Shown here piece after piece: positions 34,493 through 42,380 of a DNA stretch of 44,036 bases. The DNA lies in NCBI RefSeq assembly GCF_015493435.1, contig NZ_WGDD01000022.1:1-44036 (forward strand), read 5' to 3'. The position numbers and the translations under genes were made by a program. The stretch is from Sulfurovum sp. Its GTDB lineage: Bacteria; Campylobacterota; Campylobacteria; Campylobacterales; Sulfurovaceae. The notes below the pieces were generated by a model that did not search any database, was not told the origin of the DNA, and worked only from the letters and a program-made list of their open reading frames with translations. Positions within the stretch are counted from its first letter, which is position 1. Each line of letters begins with the position of its first letter.

Positions 34493-35404
34493 TTATACTA
34501 AATCCTTCAATCTGAATTCATAATTGTATGCATCGGTATGGCATACATCAAAACAGCGTCCGCACATTGTACAGTCACCATTGACAACAAGTTGTGTGGT
34601 CACACCTTTTTCTGTTCGTTCTTTATCATGTTTGGGTTTAATGAATTCAAGCACATGATCTTCAAAACAGGCATTCAGACAGGCACCGCAGTGGTCGCAC
34701 TTGTCCATATCCCATTTGACTTTGGTCATGCTGACCCATCCGAGCATATTGTAGGTTGTTCCTACCGGACAGATATACTTGCACCATGCTCTTCTCGAAT
34801 AAAAAATTTCAATGGAAAGCACTACAAGCACCCAGACAGCAGCGAGACTCCATCCGTATGTGATGGCACGGCTCAGGTAACCGATAGGGTTGATCACTTC
34901 AAAAACAAGATAGCCGTCTACAGCTGCGGCGATCAAAAAAATAGCCCAGAATATAAAACGTATATTCGGATTGAACCGATGTTCTTTGATGATCTTCTTT
35001 CGGACAAGTATCTGATGGATACGTTCACCTATTTCGCTGAGAAAGCCGTAGGGGCAGACCCATGCGCAGTATGCCTTGCCTCCGACAAGAAAGTAAAAAA
35101 TGATCAGCGTTGCACTTCCGATAATGACATTGACATGAAAATGATGTTCTGCCGCAAATATTTCCAGTGCGGTAAAGGGATCTATCAGGTGAAACCCGAA
35201 AAGTCTGGACCCGTTCAACGTTCCTTCAAGCAATTGCATATCGATATGAAAAGAGAGGAAAAACAGGAGATTGATAATAATCACACTCAGCCATCTCCAT
35301 GCTCTTATGGTCAGCCGGAACTTGCCCTTTTTGGTTTTATAGTACAAGGTACTCAGCAAAGACGCATTGATCAGTTCTTTGACGCTACCGTTATATCTAT
35401 CCAT
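34493..35404 (-). CDS. nosH: NosH, NapH-like membrane ferredoxin
   Basis: 303 residues. About four membrane helices with the NapH/NosR-type cytoplasmic motifs CAWVCPYG and CKYICPVG, then two [4Fe-4S] motifs near the C terminus (CDHCGACLNAC and CTMCGRCFDVC). With NosG it is thought to form a quinol dehydrogenase that sends electrons from menaquinol towards NosZ through NosC1/C2. A 52-base gap separates it from nosC2. Confidence 0.92.
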   Translation of the reverse strand: MDRYNGSVKELINASLLSTLYYKTKKGKFRLTIRAWRWLSVIIINLLFFLSFHIDMQLLEGTLNGSRLFGFHLIDPFTALEIFAAEHHFHVNVIIGSATLIIFYFLVGGKAYCAWVCPYGFLSEIGERIHQILVRKKIIKEHRFNPNIRFIFWAIFLIAAAVDGYLVFEVINPIGYLSRAITYGWSLAAVWVLVVLSIEIFYSRRAWCKYICPVGTTYNMLGWVSMTKVKWDMDKCDHCGACLNACFEDHVLEFIKPKHDKERTEKGVTTQLVVNGDCTMCGRCFDVCHTDAYNYEFRLKDLV

Positions 35405-35456
35405 TTGTTATCCTTTTATGCGGCTTCAAAACAGTGACTGAGCCACTGTTTCTGTC

Positions 35457-35987
35457 TTACTGTTGTGCTTTATACTTTTGTTCGAATGTACCGATTTCAT
35501 CTGCAAGCTCTTTGAGCTGGCCGTCATTCATTTTACTGAGCAATCCGTACATTACATAATTTTTTCTTACCCCGGACTTGAAGTCCCCAAGATCTTTATA
35601 TACTGTTTCTGCACTGAGACCTCTGAGTTTCGGACCGATGATACCGCCTCCATTCACACCGTGGCAGGAAGAACATTTTTGTTTGTAAAGCGGGCTGACT
35701 TTGAATGCAGCAACATTTCCTGCCTTGTTTTTCAATGCCTGCAGTTTTTCATCAAGCTCTTTCTTCTTTTTCTCCTGCTCTTTTTCAAGATCGGCTTTTG
35801 ACGCTTCACGGGAAGCAGCCGATTCTTCCTGAACAGGTGCCGTATTGTCCAAGTGTACTTTGATCTCTGATTTCGCAATCATTTTACTGATCTCTCCTAC
35901 TTTGTTCACTTCTCTGTCAGATTGGTATATCATGAACATTGCACCGAGTGCAAGTATCGTTACGATTGCAGCTAAGATATGTTTCAT
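35457..35987 (-). CDS. nosC2: NosC2, membrane-anchored monoheme cytochrome c
   Basis: 176 residues. An N-terminal hydrophobic helix (about 5-20), a charged Lys/Glu-rich linker predicted as coiled coil (about 55-95), then a cytochrome c domain with heme motif CSSCHG and distal Met in LLSKMNDGQLKELADEI. Carries electrons in the periplasm from NosGH to NosZ. Overlaps nosC1 by 4 bases. Name follows the Wolinella order. Confidence 0.85.
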   Translation of the reverse strand: MKHILAAIVTILALGAMFMIYQSDREVNKVGEISKMIAKSEIKVHLDNTAPVQEESAASREASKADLEKEQEKKKKELDEKLQALKNKAGNVAAFKVSPLYKQKCSSCHGVNGGGIIGPKLRGLSAETVYKDLGDFKSGVRKNYVMYGLLSKMNDGQLKELADEIGTFEQKYKAQQ

Positions 35988-36562
35988 TGTGGGTTACTCC
36001 TCATTTTTTTAATTGCTTTGTTGAATCTGTCTATCTCATTGGCGATATTTTTCAGTCTTGTCTCATCTATACGTGTTACAAGGTCTTTCATCAATTCATT
36101 TTTCTTCTCGCCTGTTTTAAATGCCATAATCTGATTAAAGATAAACGTGGCATTTTTATCGAGAAGGGCCGGTCCTATCACTCCGTTCGCATAGTCATCA
36201 TGACACGCGGAACAAAGCAGACGGTAATCCGGACTGAGCTGTTTGACCATCAGTGTGATCCGTACCCGTTCATAGGGAGAACGGATATCTCTGTAGGCAT
36301 CGAGCTCTGTTCTGACTTTTGAAGTTTCACTGTTGTAATCGCTTTCTTTTTTGTCATTCTCTTTATTGTATGAATAATAGAACTGTCCGCTGTTCTCTTT
36401 TGACTTTCCTTCTTTTTTCAGTGCTTTGACCGCACCTTCCGTCACAACAATACTCCCGGCTTTTCCTGTTTTCTGTGTCGATTCTTTCGACTGGTCTTTG
36501 CTGCATCCGCTTAGACAGAGCAGTACTGCCCCGAGCGACACGACCCATACTCTGTTACGCAT
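35984..36562 (-). CDS. nosC1: NosC1, monoheme cytochrome c lipoprotein
   Basis: 192 residues from the ATG at 36562. Lipobox LCLSGC (Cys20), a long polar linker, then heme motif CSACHDD in a cytochrome c domain with YANGVIGPALLDKN after it. The open frame extends 35 codons further into nosG, but the lipobox position fixes the start at 36562, overlapping nosG by 8 bases. Probable partner of NosC2 in electron transfer to NosZ. Confidence 0.87.
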   Translation of the reverse strand: MRNRVWVVSLGAVLLCLSGCSKDQSKESTQKTGKAGSIVVTEGAVKALKKEGKSKENSGQFYYSYNKENDKKESDYNSETSKVRTELDAYRDIRSPYERVRITLMVKQLSPDYRLLCSACHDDYANGVIGPALLDKNATFIFNQIMAFKTGEKKNELMKDLVTRIDETRLKNIANEIDRFNKAIKKMRSNPQ

Positions 36563-37379
36563 TTTTGCTTCCTTTCTTTTTTTCATATACTTCAGCATAG
36601 GTTGCGCGCGGAAGTACTTGCAATACTTTCGTCGGACACAGTTCCACACAGGCACCGCATCCGACACAGGCTTCCCGAATTTCCGGGAAAAGCCCTCCGT
36701 CTTTCGAGATCATTCCTATCGCATGGCTCGGATCAGGCTCGAACGGACACAGATCGGCACAGATACTGCAGTTTTTGCCTTCCTGCTTACCCAGCTTTTC
36801 CAGAAGCTCTTTCTGGAGTTTGACTTTTTCCGTGTCGTTGGCATAAATTTCTACTTTTCTGTTCCTTCGTTCCTGCGCCGTAATGACTTTGGTATGATCG
36901 TAGATCCTGCCGATCATCTCTTCTGTCACCTTCTTGTTGGTCAGCGCAAGACAGGCACTTTCATTCACGACAATGGCCATACCCATATGCACTTTTTCTA
37001 TGACATTGGATTCATGGTCAAGCGCACCGGTCGGACAGGCCAAGACACAGGGAAAGGCTTCGCATAGATAGCATCCTCTTTCCAGCGGTGCAATGTAGGC
37101 TGTTCCCACACCTGCTTCACCCTCTATGTCTTCCAGTTTAATCGCATCATACGGACAGACCTGCAGACACTGTCCGCATTTGATACACATCGTAAGATAC
37201 CTGTCTTCTTCTACCGCTCCGGGCGGACGCAGTCTCTCTTTATGCGGTTTGAAATCTTTGGCAGCCCATATTCCGCCTGCTGCTGCAATGCCAAGTACAC
37301 CAAGTCCCGCAGCCTGCTTCATAAACTGTCGTCTTTTTTTCTCTTCTTTTGAAGTCATGTTTTGCACTTTTTTTTCCAT
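36555..37379 (-). CDS. nosG: NosG, NapG-like periplasmic ferredoxin
   Basis: 274 residues. Twin-arginine signal KRRQFMKQAAGLG, then four [4Fe-4S] motifs: CIKCGQCLQVCP, CYLCEAFPCVLACP, CSICADLCPF and CVGCGACVELCP. Exported folded and associated with NosH on the periplasmic face. Shares one base with the end of nosD. Confidence 0.93.
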   Translation of the reverse strand: MEKKVQNMTSKEEKKRRQFMKQAAGLGVLGIAAAGGIWAAKDFKPHKERLRPPGAVEEDRYLTMCIKCGQCLQVCPYDAIKLEDIEGEAGVGTAYIAPLERGCYLCEAFPCVLACPTGALDHESNVIEKVHMGMAIVVNESACLALTNKKVTEEMIGRIYDHTKVITAQERRNRKVEIYANDTEKVKLQKELLEKLGKQEGKNCSICADLCPFEPDPSHAIGMISKDGGLFPEIREACVGCGACVELCPTKVLQVLPRATYAEVYEKKKGSKNA

Positions 37380-38602
37380 TACACTTGTCCTTCATACATT
37401 TTGGGATGCTTATCGCTCAAAAGCAGTACCGGCTCTGAAAACGGAGCCAGTTTTGCCAGAAAATTCAATATGGAGATCACAGGCGAACCGTAAAAAAACT
37501 TGACGTTTGGATTGAGAAGCCAGATTTTGTCTGCATAGGCATAATAGTTGTACGGTCTGTCACCTATACCGTCACCGTTCCGGTCAAATCCTTCATAATC
37601 ATCCCAGTAATTTCCGTCAAACAGATTTTCGGTAACTTTACTGTTGTAGGAATCGTTCGTAACATTCTCAATATTGCCCTTGAAAGTATTGTCCAGAAAT
37701 TTGTTATGCAGGCTCAAAGAGTGAAAATGGATCCCTTCACTGTTGTAAATGATCCGGTTTCCCTCTATAATATTGACCGTATCGGGTTCATAGGGCGACC
37801 TGTCTATGAACAGACCTCTTGCGCAATAGATGATCGTATTGTCTTTCAGGACAAAATTGCTTGCATCCTTCATGCCTATACCCAGTCCTGTCGTACCCAA
37901 AGAATTTTCGATAATATTTCCTGTCGCTACCGTATCTTGCGAATACATAAAAAAAATACCTACAGAATTGTGTTTATATACATTATTTTTGACGATGTTT
38001 TTGCCGGTATACATAAAATGGAGCGAGTAGCGTCCATATTCACCCCGGTTCTTTTCTATGAGGTTTCCATGCGAATACCATACCACAAAATCACGTGACT
38101 TGTAAAGATGGTTCTTGCTTAAATGGTTGTCATTGCTGTACCATAGACGCACACCGTCCCCTCTGAGTCCAAGTGCAAAAGGCTTGGACTCAATATAGTT
38201 CCCGTTGATCTCGGAGCGTGTTACCTGGGCCATATCAATGCCGAAAAGGCAGTCAACTATCTTGCAGTTCTCGACCGTGCACTGCTGCACTTTGTTCATA
38301 GAAATACCTGCATCTACCCGTTCATGTTCTGCACCGCTGTGCCTGATGGTCAGGTTCTTGAGCGTTACGCGCGAACTGCCAATCGTAACTACCGTACCTT
38401 TGCCGTCACCTTCAATTATCGCGTTCTGGTCTTTCCCGTCAATGATCAAAGGTTTGTTGATAACGATATTACCATGATAGATCCCGGCCGGAAGTTCCAG
38501 CTTTGATCCCGGTTTTGCCTTGTCAATAGCCTCCTGAAGTGCATTATTCGCCCATAACAGATGCGACAGTACCATAAGAGAGACTATAAACTTGTATATC
38601 AT
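37379..38602 (-). CDS. nosD: NosD, periplasmic copper-site maturation protein
   Basis: 407 residues. Signal peptide about 1-18 (ending LWA). A right-handed beta helix of parallel repeats (ENCKIVDCLFGIDM, NNVYKHNSVGIFFMYS, ENSLGTTGLGIGMKDASNF) and the C-terminal DGNYWDDYEGFDRNGDGIGD are NosD/CASH hallmarks. Works with NosFY and NosL to load copper into NosZ. One base separates it from nosB. An unusual extra C-terminal stretch (KIWLLNPNVKFFYGSPV...) runs towards a hydrophobic end, as in other epsilon NosD. Confidence 0.93.
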   Translation of the reverse strand: MIYKFIVSLMVLSHLLWANNALQEAIDKAKPGSKLELPAGIYHGNIVINKPLIIDGKDQNAIIEGDGKGTVVTIGSSRVTLKNLTIRHSGAEHERVDAGISMNKVQQCTVENCKIVDCLFGIDMAQVTRSEINGNYIESKPFALGLRGDGVRLWYSNDNHLSKNHLYKSRDFVVWYSHGNLIEKNRGEYGRYSLHFMYTGKNIVKNNVYKHNSVGIFFMYSQDTVATGNIIENSLGTTGLGIGMKDASNFVLKDNTIIYCARGLFIDRSPYEPDTVNIIEGNRIIYNSEGIHFHSLSLHNKFLDNTFKGNIENVTNDSYNSKVTENLFDGNYWDDYEGFDRNGDGIGDRPYNYYAYADKIWLLNPNVKFFYGSPVISILNFLAKLAPFSEPVLLLSDKHPKMYEGQV

Positions 38603-38603
38603 T

Positions 38604-39386
38604 TTAGGCTGCTTGTCTGCTTTTCTGGTATTTTCGTTTTGAAGCCAGTGCCAAAATACTCAGTATACTTATCGCGACCAGAAGCCAGAAACCCAGTGAC
38701 GGATAGGAGTGTGTCGTAAACTGTGCCACTTTCCCGTCACCAAATACCGTAGGGGTGAACGGTTTGATCTTGAATGCGCCCCAGGCATGCATGTGGTGAC
38801 CGAACCAGTAGAGCCAATAGGAATAAAACCCTATGAATACAACAGGCAGTGCCACAGGTATCAACATCAGAAGATTGAATATTCTGTTATTGTAGATCAT
38901 GAACATTGCCATGAGCCACGCTACGAAGATCAGGGCATACGGTGCAAGCATACGAAGATACGGTGCCCCTCTTTCCATCGGATCCATGCCGATATAGTGA
39001 TTGATCGTATTCATTTCATGCACATCTCCGCTGAATCCGTCAAAATGGTAAAAGACAGGGATCCCTTCCGGAAATGCATCTTTGGGATAATTCGGTGCTT
39101 CAAGAGAAACATACCAGATAGGCGCAGTGACCACATTCAACTCCATGTCGTCTGCGATCCTTTTTTTCAGACTGTCCGCATCTTCTTTGGGAATATTGGG
39201 AGAGACATACCGCCCCTTCTGATAATAATCCCATGTATCTACTGTAAGTGCAGAAAGTTTGTCTCCTTTTCCCTGACGCCCCATTTCGACGACATTATGC
39301 GTGAACACTGCAGGAATGACGAACCAGTAAAGCAGTATTCCGAGTGCCAGCAGTGTAAATATTCTTGACTTTGCCAAAGAACTCAT
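38604..39386 (-). CDS. nosB: NosB-like membrane protein
   Basis: 260 residues from the ATG at 39386 (AAAGGA 6 bases upstream). One N-terminal helix, a periplasmic region of about 140 residues, then about four helices. It contains YWLYWFGHHMHAWGAFKIKPFTP, His- and Trp-rich at the membrane surface. NosB is conserved in epsilonproteobacterial nos clusters directly after nosZ; its function is not established. It has its own FNR-type site upstream. Confidence 0.82.
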   Translation of the reverse strand: MSSLAKSRIFTLLALGILLYWFVIPAVFTHNVVEMGRQGKGDKLSALTVDTWDYYQKGRYVSPNIPKEDADSLKKRIADDMELNVVTAPIWYVSLEAPNYPKDAFPEGIPVFYHFDGFSGDVHEMNTINHYIGMDPMERGAPYLRMLAPYALIFVAWLMAMFMIYNNRIFNLLMLIPVALPVVFIGFYSYWLYWFGHHMHAWGAFKIKPFTPTVFGDGKVAQFTTHSYPSLGFWLLVAISILSILALASKRKYQKSRQAA

Positions 39387-39458
39387 GTGTATCCTTTCTT
39401 TTAGATATGCCAAAAAGCTTCAATGTACCAAGCTCTTTGAAATACCTATATATCGTTA

Positions 39459-39469
39459 GTTATATTTTA
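39459..39469 (-). promoter_or_regulatory. Candidate -10 of nosB
   Basis: Overlapping TAAAAT (39469-39464) and TATAAC (39464-39459) on the minus strand. TAAAAT places the FNR-type palindrome at about -41.5. Confidence 0.4.
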
Positions 39470-39491
39470 CCTCATTCTCCTGCGAATAGGC

Positions 39492-39505
39492 TTGATAGGT
39501 ATCAA
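39492..39505. promoter_or_regulatory. Perfect FNR-type palindrome upstream of nosB
   Basis: TTGAT-aggt-ATCAA, identical to the classical FNR consensus. Lies in the nosZ-nosB gap about 110 bases before the nosB ATG, suggesting a separate oxygen- or nitrogen-oxide-controlled promoter for nosB and the accessory genes. Confidence 0.65.
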
Positions 39506-39553
39506 GATAAATTATATTTTCTGTAAATAAGTGAAGATTATAGTGTAAGACAC

Positions 39554-39575
39554 AAAGGGCAAAGAAATGCCCTTT
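39554..39575 (-). terminator. Hairpin after nosZ
   Basis: AAAGGGC-(8)-GCCCTTT, perfect 7-base stem 15 bases past the nosZ stop. The right arm ends TTTG on the minus strand. Probably a partial terminator or 3'-end stabiliser between nosZ and nosB. Confidence 0.55.
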
Positions 39576-39589
39576 ATGCAGTGTAGATC

Positions 39590-42193
39590 CTAGAAGAGAT
39601 TCGCATTCTCGTCGATCCACTTGAGATATTCGATAATATCTTTTGTCTGTTGCTCTGTCATACCCTGGTTAGGCATACGGAGATTGAAGTAGTTGATCAT
39701 AGATTTGATGTATGGGTTGCTATACATTGTTTCTGGATGCATGATCCATCCGGTAACCCACTTCTCGGCATTTTCATGTCTTTGAAGTACACCTGTCAAA
39801 TCCGGTCCGGAACTTACTTTCCCGATAACGTGACATCCGTTACATCCGCCTTCAAGATACGCTGCTTCACCGCGTTTTGCAGCAGGGCTCATAGGTTTCG
39901 CTACTTTCTTGACCAGAAGGTCTTTCGCACGAATACCGACGTCGGCTGTTTTAACCATGTACTGCCAGATCATATTTTCGAACAGGATCGCTTTGTTCAG
40001 ATTGCCGGCTTTCACCGCTTCATCCGCTTTTTTCTTCTGCTCTGCGATCTTTCCGTACTGGTCTAACGCATCTTCCACCAAGGCTTTGATTGTCGGATAC
40101 TTCTCGTAATGGTTCTCTTTGAGGAACTTCACAACACTCTGGATGACTTTGTCTGTTGCATTGTTTACCGCAACAGTCTGATCATACTCTTTTTTAAGCT
40201 GTGCAGGACTCATTTTTGCCATTTTAAGCTTTTTAGCCGCTGTATATTTTTTATTTGGATCTTTCACCAAAAGGTAACCCATCATTTCCAAGTGAAGCGC
40301 TGAACAGAATTCCGTACAGTAGTAAGGGAATACACCTTCACGGTCTGCTTTGAATGTAACTGCAACTGTTTTACCCGGTTCGAGTGATGTGTGTACATTG
40401 TACTGATCCACCGTAAATCCGTGTGTTTCATCCTCCGCTCTTTCGAGGTTTGTCAGATAGAAAGTAACCGTATCGCCTTTGTTTACTGTAACATGCTCAG
40501 GGTTGATATGTGATCTGACCACGGTTCCGTAAACATATACATGGTTGCCTTTTCTGACGATTTTTTCCTGACCGGCAAGTGTTTTACCTACATGCACTTT
40601 ACCGGTAAAGGCATTGGTACCCATTTTGTAACGTACTTCAGGGTGCAGTTTGCTTGCTCTGATCGCTACTGCCTGGTGCGGTTCTCCAAGAGGTACCGGC
40701 ATATCGTAAAGCAATTGCATCTTTTTACCGCGGATATCGATCAGCTGGTGGTTCTGCGGATGCAATGGCCCGATTTCGTTAAATCTGTCGATCGCGAGTT
40801 TGTTCAGTGCAATGATATACTCACCCTGAGGATCTTCTGTTTTACCTTCCATTCCGCAAAGGTGGCCGATGTTGTAGTTTACGTTCTGTCTGTCTTCTAC
40901 TTTACATGTCAGGTAATCCCATTTGACAACCTGGGAGTCAACATAGAGAGAAGTATAGATCTCGCCCTCTGTTTTCCACTTTGGACCAAACTGGTTATGT
41001 AACGGCCCGAGACCCAGCTCTGCCTGGCAATGCATGGCTTTTTTCATATCGAGGATAGGGATACCGTACGGATCTTTTCCTGCATAGTCTTTGTTTTTGA
41101 TCAAATCCATGATCTTCGCAAAATCATACACAGTCGCATGGGTGTCAAGTTTACCGCAGACTACAATATATTTACCGTCCGGAGTGACATCTACACCGTG
41201 CGGTGATTTAGGCTCGGGGACCAGGAAGAGAGCATTGTTTTTAACCGCCACATCTATAGGAATGACACGTGCCCCGTTGATGATTTTTACATTTTTGTCA
41301 TCTTTGGCCAACTCTGCCAGTTTTTTCCAGTTGTAGACATGCAAAAAGTCCGTATCGTTTCTTGAACATCCCGCTTCAAACGGAGGAAGTCCTTTTTCGA
41401 TACCGCCGGTATACATTTCGGAGTTAAATGAGTTGGTGAAACCCCAACCGTAACTGGCTTCTTTACCGGCATCGGAGAGATCCTGCATGTAAGGAGGCAT
41501 TTCAATTGTAAATGATTTGTCTGGCTGGATCCTACCCTTGTCGTGGTTGAAACTCCAGACAGTCACACCGCCGCGGTATGTCTCTTTATACTCATCCATC
41601 GGGTGGTAATTGTTGTCGAGCGGTGCACCGTACTGACATGCTTCCAGAATATACTTGGAATCCGGCGTAAAGAATGCACCACCATGATCGGATTTGAATA
41701 CAGGGTTTACTACGATCTGCTTGGTGACAAAGTCGTTCAAGTCAATCACGGCAAGTCGCGGATTGGCTTTGTCATTAATGATCAGCCATTTACCGTCATA
41801 TTTACCGTTAGTCTCGGAAAGTGCCGGGTGGTGGGTATCTCCCCATGTGATCTTCTTCCCTCTGATATTACCTTCCGCCAATATTTTTTTGGTATCATCG
41901 TCATAACCCCATCCCTGCCAAGGCTCCGGGGTAAAGACACCGATATATTTGAGTATTCTCATGGACGGTACGCCATATACCATCATTTGTCCGGACTGTC
42001 CTCCCGAACTGAATACGATATATTTGTCACGTCCGCCGCTCGGCGTATAGGTTTTCGCTGCTGCGAGCAGATCTGCCTGTGTCAAACCTCTTTCTTTCAT
42101 TACTTTATCCAAGGCTCCTCCACCGAAAAGTGTTGTCACACTCAGTGCAGAACCTAGAACAAGTGATGTAAATTTGCTTAACTTGTAGCTCAT
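39590..42193 (-). CDS. nosZ: NosZ, cytochrome c nitrous oxide reductase
   Basis: 867 residues. Reduces N2O to N2 in the periplasm. A Sec-type signal (about 1-24, no twin Arg) marks the clade II/epsilon form. The beta-propeller carries CuZ ligands such as DTHHPALSE, DHGGAFF and KSPHGVDV. The cupredoxin domain has CuA ligands in PYYCTEFCSALHLEMMG (C-x3-C-x3-H-x2-M) and His in ETHGFTV. A C-terminal cytochrome c domain adds GGCNGCHVIG with distal Met-rich LRMPNQGM, the feature of cNosZ. AGGAGG lies 5 bases before the ATG. Own promoter with an FNR-type site upstream. Confidence 0.98.
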   Translation of the reverse strand: MSYKLSKFTSLVLGSALSVTTLFGGGALDKVMKERGLTQADLLAAAKTYTPSGGRDKYIVFSSGGQSGQMMVYGVPSMRILKYIGVFTPEPWQGWGYDDDTKKILAEGNIRGKKITWGDTHHPALSETNGKYDGKWLIINDKANPRLAVIDLNDFVTKQIVVNPVFKSDHGGAFFTPDSKYILEACQYGAPLDNNYHPMDEYKETYRGGVTVWSFNHDKGRIQPDKSFTIEMPPYMQDLSDAGKEASYGWGFTNSFNSEMYTGGIEKGLPPFEAGCSRNDTDFLHVYNWKKLAELAKDDKNVKIINGARVIPIDVAVKNNALFLVPEPKSPHGVDVTPDGKYIVVCGKLDTHATVYDFAKIMDLIKNKDYAGKDPYGIPILDMKKAMHCQAELGLGPLHNQFGPKWKTEGEIYTSLYVDSQVVKWDYLTCKVEDRQNVNYNIGHLCGMEGKTEDPQGEYIIALNKLAIDRFNEIGPLHPQNHQLIDIRGKKMQLLYDMPVPLGEPHQAVAIRASKLHPEVRYKMGTNAFTGKVHVGKTLAGQEKIVRKGNHVYVYGTVVRSHINPEHVTVNKGDTVTFYLTNLERAEDETHGFTVDQYNVHTSLEPGKTVAVTFKADREGVFPYYCTEFCSALHLEMMGYLLVKDPNKKYTAAKKLKMAKMSPAQLKKEYDQTVAVNNATDKVIQSVVKFLKENHYEKYPTIKALVEDALDQYGKIAEQKKKADEAVKAGNLNKAILFENMIWQYMVKTADVGIRAKDLLVKKVAKPMSPAAKRGEAAYLEGGCNGCHVIGKVSSGPDLTGVLQRHENAEKWVTGWIMHPETMYSNPYIKSMINYFNLRMPNQGMTEQQTKDIIEYLKWIDENANLF

Positions 42194-42249
42194 TCTTTCC
42201 TCCTAAAAATTTTAGTCAATCATACGACAGTATCATTGCCCATGTGGAC

Positions 42250-42255
42250 ATTATA
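42250..42255 (-). promoter_or_regulatory. -10 box of nosZ
   Basis: TATAAT in GGTATAATGTCC on the minus strand, 57 bases before the nosZ ATG. The predicted start near 42243 puts the FNR-type palindrome at about -42. Confidence 0.6.
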
Positions 42256-42278
42256 CCTTATTATAATAATAAATATGA

Positions 42279-42292
42279 TTGACCTGTGTCAA
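42279..42292. promoter_or_regulatory. Perfect FNR/Crp-type palindrome upstream of nosZ
   Basis: TTGAC-ctgt-GTCAA. Centre at 42285.5, about 42 bases upstream of the predicted nosZ start, the class II activator position. The half-site differs from the nosB site by one base (C for T). Confidence 0.65.
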
Positions 42293-42294
42293 GA

Positions 42295-42316
42295 ATTTAA
42301 CACTAATTTAACACTT
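42295..42316 (+). repeat. 11-base tandem repeat next to the nosZ FNR-type site
   Basis: ATTTAACACTA then ATTTAACACTT, 10 of 11 identical. Shares the 13-mer ATTTAACACTAAT with the repeat at 31406-31427. Possible response-regulator site. Confidence 0.5.
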
Positions 42317-42347
42317 AGGAGTTTTTTACATGCAGCATTTGCAAGGT

Positions 42348-42374
42348 ATACAGGGTAAATATATCACCCTGTAT
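42348..42374 (-). terminator. Hairpin after the TonB-dependent receptor gene
   Basis: ATACAGGGT-(9)-ACCCTGTAT, perfect 9-base stem, 6 bases past the stop codon on the minus strand; no T-run. Confidence 0.55.
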
Positions 42375-42380
42375 GTCTAT

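Noticed and set aside
34538-35437. 299-codon open frame on the plus strand
   Set aside because: Antisense to nosH, whose iron-sulfur motifs and operon position are unambiguous; the plus frame is a composition by-product.
35984-36667. Longer nosC1 starting at 36667
   Set aside because: It would place 35 polar residues before the lipobox and run deep into nosG; the ATG at 36562 gives a normal lipoprotein signal.
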